A DNA stretch of 18,646 bases, from assembly GCA_000437375.1 (NCBI GenBank), contig FR898222.1, forward strand, positions 10,335 through 28,980, written 5' to 3'. Shown in pieces: positions 14,747 to 18,646 of the stretch (the first letter of the stretch is position 1; each line of letters opens with the position of its first letter). The stretch is from Eubacterium sp. CAG:841. GTDB taxonomy: Bacteria; Bacillota; Clostridia; Oscillospirales; CAG-272. The notes below the pieces were generated by a model. It searched no databases. It had not been told where the DNA came from and saw only the letters and a list, made by a program, of their open reading frames with translations. Both the position numbers and the translations under genes were made by a program.

Positions 14747-15130
14747 TCACATACCTCCCATTCCGAAATCCTCAGAGAAGGTGAGGACATAATCGGAGGC
14801 TGCATCGCGCAAGGCGTTCCAGTCTTTTGTCTGCAGAGGCTGACCGTACCATTCGTGCTTTCCGCTGTCGCACCGGATAAGGGGAGTCTGACCTCGTGAA
14901 TTCCGGGAAAAGTAATCCCCGAAGCGGAGGAGAGTTTTATCAATGACGCCGTCCGCACGGTTGATGACCGACATCTGCAGTGCGACATATTCCTCATGGA
15001 CGCCCTGTGTGACGAATTCCGCTTTGACGAGATTTCCGTCATCTGCGGGAATGAAGCAGCATCGTCCGATGAATCGGGCATCCTCCGTGTCCCCGAACAG
15101 CCGCCTCAGTTGGCTCTCAAAAAAGTTCAT
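14747..15130 (-). CDS. Conserved hypothetical protein ending in GMGGM
   Basis: A 127-residue soluble protein I cannot assign to a named family. It has an N-terminal helix (FFESQLRRLFGD), a mixed alpha/beta core and a helix near the C-terminus (NALRDAASDYVLTF). It ends in FGMGGM, close to the QGMGGM end of the ArdA-like protein at the right of the window, though the rest does not look alike. The ATG at 15130 has AGAAAGGAAAA upstream. It leads the methylation unit, 11 bases before the cytosine methyltransferase, so a role in DNA modification or restriction avoidance is a guess from context. Confidence 0.75.
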   Translation of the reverse strand: MNFFESQLRRLFGDTEDARFIGRCCFIPADDGNLVKAEFVTQGVHEEYVALQMSVINRADGVIDKTLLRFGDYFSRNSRGQTPLIRCDSGKHEWYGQPLQTKDWNALRDAASDYVLTFSEDFGMGGM

Positions 15131-15172
15131 GTGATTTTCCTTTCTTTCTGAATTTATAGATTCCGGTTTGTT

Positions 15173-15199
15173 TCAGTTGCACATGGCAATCACCTCCTT
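15173..15199 (-). promoter_or_regulatory. Ideal Shine-Dalgarno ahead of a three-codon leader ORF
   Basis: On the minus strand AAGGAGGTGAT, a full match to the 16S anti-Shine-Dalgarno, is followed by an ATG at 15184 and then two codons (Cys, Asn) and TGA. It lies 43 bases upstream of the ATG at 15130. It may be a minimal leader peptide, a ribosome standby site, or the relic of a lost gene start. Confidence 0.4.
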
Positions 15200-15208
15200 C
15201 AGGGGATA

Positions 15209-15244
15209 GAAAAAGCCCTTTGATCCTTTTCAAATCAAGGGGCT
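15209..15244 (-). terminator. Rho-independent terminator after the DUF6809 gene
   Basis: On the minus strand an 11-bp stem with one mismatch (15234-15244 with 15214-15224) and a nine-base loop is followed by five Ts. It starts within ten bases of the DUF6809 stop codon. Confidence 0.8.
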
Positions 15245-15252
15245 GTATGGCG

Positions 15253-15531
15253 TTATTCATTTGTTTTGTCTGCAAGCGCCGCGCACGCCAACCGCAGGGC
15301 GATTCGGAACCCCGAAGCAAAGGCTTCGCGCTCGGATACGGAGTTCATTTCAAGCGTGGTGTCGCAGTATTTTTCGAGCTTTTCTTTCTGTTCCTCCGAT
15401 AGGCTTTCAAGCAGTTCTGATTTGTTGCGGGATTGCAGGTGCTGCAGTTCCTTATAGTGTGGATTGTTGTCGACCAGTGTGTCCTGTGGGTTTATTTCGC
15501 CGTTCCATAGTTCTTCGATAATGTTTTTCAT
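15253..15531 (-). CDS. DUF6809-like small helical protein
   Basis: A 92-residue, mostly helical protein. The N-terminus MKNIIEELWNGEINPQ and the C-terminal EREAFASGFRIALRLACAAL helix match the pattern of DUF6809 proteins, which are common in Clostridia elements and lack an assigned function. A central charged stretch (about 28-60) is likely coiled coil. The ATG at 15531 has a strong AGGAGGCGATAAA site, which can pair with an upstream arm (see the hairpin at 15536-15576). It forms a single-gene unit with its own candidate promoter and terminator. Confidence 0.8.
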   Translation of the reverse strand: MKNIIEELWNGEINPQDTLVDNNPHYKELQHLQSRNKSELLESLSEEQKEKLEKYCDTTLEMNSVSEREAFASGFRIALRLACAALADKTNE

Positions 15532-15535
15532 TTTA

Positions 15536-15576
15536 TCGCCTCCTTGCAACCACACACAATACCATGCAGGAGGCAA
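15536..15576 (-). promoter_or_regulatory. Hairpin able to hide the DUF6809 ribosome site
   Basis: Minus-strand arms at 15565-15576 and 15536-15548 pair over 12 positions (one G-U, one bulged A) around a 16-base loop. The 3' arm contains the AGGAGGC ribosome site of the gene starting at 15531. The -10 element at 15556-15561 lies in the loop, so a transcript from that promoter would lack the 5' arm, while a read-through transcript would contain both arms. Confidence 0.5.
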
Positions 15577-15584
15577 CAAGTCCA
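15556..15584 (-). promoter_or_regulatory. Candidate promoter of the DUF6809 gene
   Basis: On the minus strand TGGACT (15579-15584) and TATTGT (15556-15561) are separated by 17 bases; each matches the sigma-A consensus at four of six positions. Placement between the terminator of the cargo array and the gene start supports it, but the match is moderate. Confidence 0.4.
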
Positions 15585-15605
15585 GAAAACTTTCTGATAA
15601 CAAAA

Positions 15606-15632
15606 GCCACCCGGCTTTTTGCGGTCGGGTGG
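15606..15632 (-). terminator. Rho-independent terminator closing the cargo array
   Basis: A perfect 7-bp CCACCCG/CGGGTGG stem (15626-15632 with 15607-15613) is followed on the minus strand by CTTTTGTT. It lies about 45 bases past the stop of the aminoglycoside acetyltransferase gene. Confidence 0.75.
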
Positions 15633-15676
15633 TTGTGTTTATGATGTCAAATCGACAAACTTGAATTTGTAACATA

Positions 15677-16111
15677 TTACAGTTTCTTCGTGAAGCATAC
15701 AATCCTGTTCGCTTCGGTAAATCCCATGTTTTGGTGAAATAATATGCTGGTTTCGTTGCCTAATTCACAATCGCTGGCAAACTCGGTACAATGGCAATTC
15801 TTTGCCCACTCTTCGCAAGCATGAAGTAACTCTTTTGCATAACCACATTTGCGGAATCCGTCTTTAACAAAAATACCCTCTAAATATCCTACTGGGCTAC
15901 TGTCGGTACCTTCTACATAGTCATATCTGAGCTGACACTGTGCAAAGCCTATAGGCAAGTCAGCATCATATTTTAAGTAAATTACCGCAGACTCATGGCT
16001 TAGTAATTCTTCAAATTCCTGTGTTAATTCCTCAACAGTATGGCTGTCCCACATACATAGGGCAAGTCGTGCAATTATAGCGGCATCTGTGTGGTTTGCT
16101 TTCTTTATCAT
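15677..16111 (-). CDS. Aminoglycoside 6'-N-acetyltransferase, AAC(6')-I type
   Basis: A 144-residue GNAT enzyme that closely recalls the AAC(6')-Iaa/Ig branch of aminoglycoside acetyltransferases. It has YDYVEGTDSSPVGYLEGIFV at 63-82, where the family has a YVNGTETSPVGFLEGI-like block. The acetyl-CoA loop FRKCGYA lies at 86-92 and the family-typical CTEFASD at 108-114. Such enzymes acetylate the 6'-amino group of drugs such as tobramycin, amikacin or kanamycin, but the substrate here is inferred. The ATG at 16111 has GGAGGAACAG upstream. It is the last gene of the cargo array, 64 bases after the previous cargo gene with no strong promoter between, so it is probably co-transcribed. Its base composition is more AT-rich than the backbone, suggesting acquisition. 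Confidence 0.87.
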   Translation of the reverse strand: MIKKANHTDAAIIARLALCMWDSHTVEELTQEFEELLSHESAVIYLKYDADLPIGFAQCQLRYDYVEGTDSSPVGYLEGIFVKDGFRKCGYAKELLHACEEWAKNCHCTEFASDCELGNETSILFHQNMGFTEANRIVCFTKKL

Positions 16112-16175
16112 TCTGTTCCTCCATCAAATTCCGATTTTTTGTTCTATTTGCTCCCCGATAAACTGGGATTTGTCT

Positions 16176-16652
16176 TTACAGATTAAGTTGCATATAAATA
16201 GCTGTCTCAGCTGGATTATCATTATATTTTTCTATGAAATAAAAACCATATTTTTCATATAACTTGATAGCCGATTTCATAAAAGGAAAAGTATCTAATC
16301 TCATATATTTGTATCCTATTTCCCTTGCATCAGCTATAATTCTTTCGATAAGCGCCTTGCTGATACCCATCCCTCTGAATTGTGGTCTTAGATATAATCT
16401 TTTTATTTCGCAATAATCCTCGTCATTTTTTGTTAATGCAACGCAACCGGCGATATTTTCTTCAACAAGTGCCAAATACATTCTTCCATAAGGCAATCCA
16501 TATTTCGTTTTCATATCCCTTAATTCATCATCTAAATGCTGAGATTTCAAACAACTTGCCACTTCCGTTCCTTGTTCTAAAATGGTATTTGTATATTCAG
16601 TTACTAATTCCAGCATTTCTTTTTCATGTCCATAAGCTGATATTATTTTCAT
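16176..16652 (-). CDS. GNAT-family N-acetyltransferase (cargo gene 3)
   Basis: A 158-residue GNAT acetyltransferase. The beta4 strand IKRLYLRP (83-90) leads into the acetyl-CoA loop QFRGMGIS at 91-98. A helix, the MRLDTFP strand and the SAIKLYEKYGF motif typical of the GNAT C-terminal half follow. The substrate is unknown. The ATG at 16652 has GGGAG nine bases upstream, and the longer frame starts with a TTG lacking a ribosome site. It is AT-rich compared with the backbone and is driven by the promoter in repeat copy C. The next gene (AAC(6')-type) has only a remnant of the repeat leader ahead of it. Confidence 0.88.
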   Translation of the reverse strand: MKIISAYGHEKEMLELVTEYTNTILEQGTEVASCLKSQHLDDELRDMKTKYGLPYGRMYLALVEENIAGCVALTKNDEDYCEIKRLYLRPQFRGMGISKALIERIIADAREIGYKYMRLDTFPFMKSAIKLYEKYGFYFIEKYNDNPAETAIYMQLNL

Positions 16653-16663
16653 AATCTTATACT

Positions 16664-16787
16664 CCCGCAAATTCCGATTTATCGATATCTTATTATATCA
16701 TAAATCTTCCCATATTTCAACCCCTTCCGCTTACATTCCGCCCATGCCCTGATCGGTGTCTTGCAGGACATCCTCCAGGGTATAGCC
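16664..16787 (-). repeat. ArdA-tail/promoter repeat, copy C
   Basis: About 124 bases, near 90% identical by eye to copy A. It starts nine bases past the TAA of the lipoprotein gene. In minus-strand order it holds an 18-codon open fragment of the ArdA-like tail (GYTLEDVLQDTDQGMGGM), a TAA, the promoter and a leader. Differences from copy A in the coding part are three, all synonymous. It has no start codon of its own, so the tail is a gene fragment. Confidence 0.9.
16692..16720 (-). promoter_or_regulatory. Extended -10 promoter in repeat copy C
   Basis: On the minus strand TTGAAA (16715-16720) and TATAAT (16692-16697) are separated by 17 bases, with TGA directly before TATAAT forming an extended -10. 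It points into the GNAT gene starting at 16652. Confidence 0.88.
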
Positions 16788-16795
16788 ACACACTG

Positions 16796-17290
16796 TTATT
16801 GAGTGTAAATCACTTTTCCCTCGATGGAAAGAAAGTTTACCTTCCAATTATAGTTTTCAAAACTGACAAGTTCACCGTCTGTGCCAAGCCATTTTCCAAC
16901 CGTTACATTGGTAAGACCGAGATAATTGGTTTCAAATTTCGCATCTCCTGCGGCATTGCAGCCTATCTTCATCGTATAGCTTTGATAATCCTCTTCCTTT
17001 TGACCGTCTGTATAATAACTGACTTCAAATGTAAATACAACGTCCTCGTACAGTGCATAATCGAGAACTCCTTCGATATCATAATTAAACTGACCTTTTC
17101 CGCCCGCGTTTAAATTATTCATATCGTAGTTGACGGTAAAGTATTTCCAATAATTATTTTCATTCAGCTCAACAACCGTTCGTGTGGTTTGCCCTTTCTC
17201 GTCACCGTTGCCTGACATTTGACAGCCTGTAAGAAAAAACGCAGTCAATACAATAATGCACGCCAAAAATATCGCAATACTTTTTTTCAC
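16796..17290 (-). CDS. Small secreted lipoprotein (cargo gene 2)
   Basis: A 164-residue protein with a lipoprotein signal peptide: Lys at 2-3, a hydrophobic core at about 4-20, and a lipobox LTGC with the lipidated Cys at 23. The mature part is a hydrophilic, beta-rich domain (TRTVVELNENNYWKYFTVNY, then VVFTFEVSYY) that I do not recognise. It would sit on the outer face of the cytoplasmic membrane. The GTG at 17290 has GGAGG six bases upstream, while the longer frame starts inside the repeat. It is AT-rich and is driven by the promoter in repeat copy B. Immunity, surface exclusion or resistance roles are possible, with no direct evidence. Confidence 0.85.
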   Translation of the reverse strand: MKKSIAIFLACIIVLTAFFLTGCQMSGNGDEKGQTTRTVVELNENNYWKYFTVNYDMNNLNAGGKGQFNYDIEGVLDYALYEDVVFTFEVSYYTDGQKEEDYQSYTMKIGCNAAGDAKFETNYLGLTNVTVGKWLGTDGELVSFENYNWKVNFLSIEGKVIYTQ

Positions 17291-17296
17291 AAAAAA

Positions 17297-17415
17297 CCTC
17301 CACAAATTCCCGATTTGTCGTTGCCTTATTATATCATAAATCTTCCCGTTTTTCAACCGCCTCCGCTTACATTCCGCCCATCCCCTGGTCGGTATCCTGC
17401 GGGACATCCTCCAGG
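17297..17415 (-). repeat. ArdA-tail/promoter repeat, copy B
   Basis: About 119 bases, near 90% identical to copies A and C. It begins within seven bases of the stop of cargo gene 1. The open tail fragment reads LEDVPQDTDQGMGGM and then TAA, with one amino-acid change (Leu to Pro) and four synonymous changes from copy A. Promoter and leader follow as in the other copies. Confidence 0.9.
17328..17356 (-). promoter_or_regulatory. Extended -10 promoter in repeat copy B
   Basis: On the minus strand TTGAAA (17351-17356) and TATAAT (17328-17333) are 17 bases apart, with TGA directly before TATAAT. It points into the lipoprotein gene starting at 17290. Confidence 0.88.
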
Positions 17416-17419
17416 AAAT

Positions 17420-17863
17420 TTATAAATCAAACTTGAAAATACACTTTTCTGTATCACCATAGTTAACTCTCATATCGCTATCCTCAGGAAGTTCTGCGAT
17501 TTCCAGCAATTCGCCTTTCAGATATTCAAGGGTTTTTCTGGACGGAATATTGTCTGGATTGCAGGTGATATACAAATAACTCATATTGTGCTTTTTTGCC
17601 AGTAAAAAGAGCAATTCACAGGCTTTTGCGGCATAATGATGCCCCCGGTATTTTTCATATACGCTATATCCGATATGCCCCACGTAGTAAAGACTGTCAT
17701 TATATCCAATCCTCAGCGCACAACGCCCCATAACAGTTCCTTGACGGTCGCAGATCAAAAAATGATATGCCGGCACCCAATTCTTAACCGGATCGGCTTC
17801 AGTCGTTTTTTCCAAAATCAGTTTAATTTCATCGCTTTCCAAAAAATTCGTACCCAAAAACAC
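17420..17863 (-). CDS. GNAT-family N-acetyltransferase (cargo gene 1)
   Basis: A 147-residue acetyltransferase of the RimJ-like GNAT type. The strand VGHIGYSVYEKYRGHHYA (61-78) carries the R-G-x-x-x-A acetyl-CoA loop. ITCNPDNIPSRKTLEYL (99-115) is the N-x-x-N-x-x-S helix typical of this branch. The substrate is unknown; detoxification or resistance is plausible because of its neighbours. The start is the GTG at 17863, with GGAGG five bases upstream and no ATG nearby. It is AT-rich and sits directly behind repeat copy A, whose promoter would drive it. Confidence 0.87.
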   Translation of the reverse strand: MFLGTNFLESDEIKLILEKTTEADPVKNWVPAYHFLICDRQGTVMGRCALRIGYNDSLYYVGHIGYSVYEKYRGHHYAAKACELLFLLAKKHNMSYLYITCNPDNIPSRKTLEYLKGELLEIAELPEDSDMRVNYGDTEKCIFKFDL

Positions 17864-17868
17864 AACAA

Positions 17869-17994
17869 CCTCCGTAAATTCCGATTTGTCGTTGTCTTAT
17901 TATATCACAAATCTTCCCATTTTTCAACCGCTTCCGCTTACATCCCGCCCATGCCCTGATCGGTGTCCTGCAGGACATCCTCCAGGGTATAACC
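17869..17994 (-). repeat. ArdA-tail/promoter repeat, copy A (native end of the ArdA-like gene)
   Basis: About 126 bases covering the last 18 codons and stop of the ArdA-like gene, then the promoter and leader for cargo gene 1. Copies B and C repeat this segment without the rest of the gene. It is the only copy attached to a full-length reading frame, so it is taken as the parental end. Confidence 0.9.
17899..17927 (-). promoter_or_regulatory. Extended -10 promoter in repeat copy A
   Basis: On the minus strand TTGAAA (17922-17927) and TATAAT (17899-17904) are 17 bases apart, with TGA directly before TATAAT. It starts ten bases after the ArdA-like stop codon and points into the GNAT gene starting at 17863. 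Confidence 0.88.
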
Positions 17995-18646
17995 TTCTTC
18001 CATGCAGACAAAGCCGAGACCTTCCACAAATTCGCCGTCATTGTTTTCGACGATTGATTCGCCATAGCCATCGTAATCGAAAAACTCGTCAATTTCATAA
18101 GGCAAAGAACAGTCCATCTTGTTTTCCAGCCACCATGCGCCGAGGTTGTTGGTGTCCCGCACACCCGGGGCATACTCGAAAAGTTCCAGCGATTCTGCGA
18201 TCCGGCACACTTCACAGGAGGTATCGGCGTTTGCGTACAGTACGGCTGCCGTGAATTTGTCCAGATCCCGGTCGGGTATTTTTGCGGCAGCATGGCATAC
18301 CTCGTTGAACGCATCCAAGCCTTCGTCGTTCAGAATGTGATCCATCACTTCGGAGAGCGGTTTCCCGAATCGGCTGCAGCTCATTTGAATGTTGCAATCG
18401 TCGAGGCTGTCTGCTCCCAACCGTTCCAATGCAAATTCAATGGAGGATTGCTCACACGGAGGATAGACGAATTCCGTTCTTCCTCCGTGACAGATTGCCA
18501 CACTGGATTCCTCGGGACCGCCACAGAGGTATTCGGGGAAGGTAATGCCGTTGTAGACTTCTTCCCACGGCACTTCATCGTTGATGAACATCAGTCCGTA
18601 ATCGGTCCAGATGCCGCGCTTGCTGTTCAGCAGGGCGCGACCTTCT
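17938..18646 (-). CDS. ArdA-like antirestriction protein, 5' end beyond window
   Basis: The frame is open to the right window edge, so about 235 C-terminal residues are visible. An ATG at 18591 exists but has no ribosome site, and the frame continues upstream of it. The visible part is strongly acidic. Blocks such as SSIEFALERLGADSLDDCNIQ, then FNEVCHAAAKIPDRDLDKFTA, APGVRDTNNLGAWWLE and FFDYDGYGESIVENNDGEFVEGLGFV follow the layout of ArdA-family DNA-mimic proteins of Clostridia elements, which block type I restriction enzymes. It ends in QGMGGM. Its last 18 codons are duplicated twice downstream. The family call comes from pattern resemblance, and a larger multidomain protein is possible. 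Confidence 0.72.
   Translation of the reverse strand, partial: EGRALLNSKRGIWTDYGLMFINDEVPWEEVYNGITFPEYLCGGPEESSVAICHGGRTEFVYPPCEQSSIEFALERLGADSLDDCNIQMSCSRFGKPLSEVMDHILNDEGLDAFNEVCHAAAKIPDRDLDKFTAAVLYANADTSCEVCRIAESLELFEYAPGVRDTNNLGAWWLENKMDCSLPYEIDEFFDYDGYGESIVENNDGEFVEGLGFVCMEEGYTLEDVLQDTDQGMGGM

Noticed and set aside
17290..17407. Longer N-terminal extension of the lipoprotein through the repeat
   Set aside because: The extension reads the repeat in a non-native frame, has no ribosome site, and would bury the signal peptide; the GTG at 17290 has GGAGG at ideal spacing.
16664..17994. Repeats as integron attC sites or a CRISPR array
   Set aside because: The units are long, hold a coding tail and a promoter, lack the paired inverted core sites of attC, and are separated by whole genes rather than short spacers. 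No integrase or Cas gene is visible.
16664..17994. Repeats as ends of an insertion sequence
   Set aside because: They are all in direct orientation, have no transposase between them and no terminal inverted repeats.

Overview
The window looks like part of a large mobile element (an integrative/conjugative element or similar) from a Gram-positive gut-type Clostridium relative, probably Oscillospiraceae or a neighbouring family. This is an inference from four things: Clostridia-type accessory families (SpoVG-like, YodL/DUF3846, DUF3849, DUF6809, DUF3789, Api92-like), strong AGGAGG-type ribosome binding sites, a Tad pilus machine without an outer-membrane secretin, and element-style DNA methyltransferases and an ArdA-like protein. 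Every gene I support lies on the minus strand, so transcription runs from high to low coordinates. No relaxase, integrase, replication gene, tRNA, rRNA, CRISPR array or insertion sequence is visible.

Layout in transcription order. (1) 18646-17938: 3' part of an ArdA-like antirestriction gene. (2) 17994-15606: a cargo array of four AT-rich genes (GNAT acetyltransferase, lipoprotein, GNAT acetyltransferase, AAC(6')-I-type aminoglycoside acetyltransferase). The first three are each preceded by a copy of a ~120-bp repeat. The repeat holds the last 15-18 codons of the ArdA-like gene, its stop codon, a near-perfect extended -10 promoter and a short leader. (3) 15584-15209: DUF6809 gene with its own candidate promoter and terminator. 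(4) 15199-12447: methylation unit with a conserved hypothetical gene, a cytosine-C5 methyltransferase, a SAM synthetase (metK) and a DUF3789 micro-protein, closed by a terminator. (5) 12438-8344: adenine methyltransferase, a small Cys-rich protein, an Api92-like/LPD28 protein, an AbrB-like regulator, DUF3849 and a YodL-DUF3846 protein, closed by a terminator. (6) 8311-6685: SpoVG-like regulator, Flp-like pilin, strong intercistronic hairpin, prepilin peptidase, a headless RelE/ParE-type toxin remnant and a terminator. (7) 6660-1: tightly overlapping Tad operon (CpaB, TadZ/CpaE-like ATPase, CpaF/TadA ATPase, TadB, TadC, two TadE-like pseudopilins, a small membrane protein, and a secreted InlB-repeat protein that runs off the left edge).

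How the parts fit together: the pilin, its peptidase and the Tad machine could build a surface pilus, with the secreted repeat protein as a candidate adhesin. The SAM synthetase sits between two DNA methyltransferases and could feed them, and the ArdA-like protein would add further protection from host restriction. The cargo array carries likely resistance or detoxification genes. The most unusual structure is this array: the repeats look like scars of repeated capture of promoter-plus-cargo units behind the ArdA-like gene, and the captured tails differ almost only at synonymous positions.
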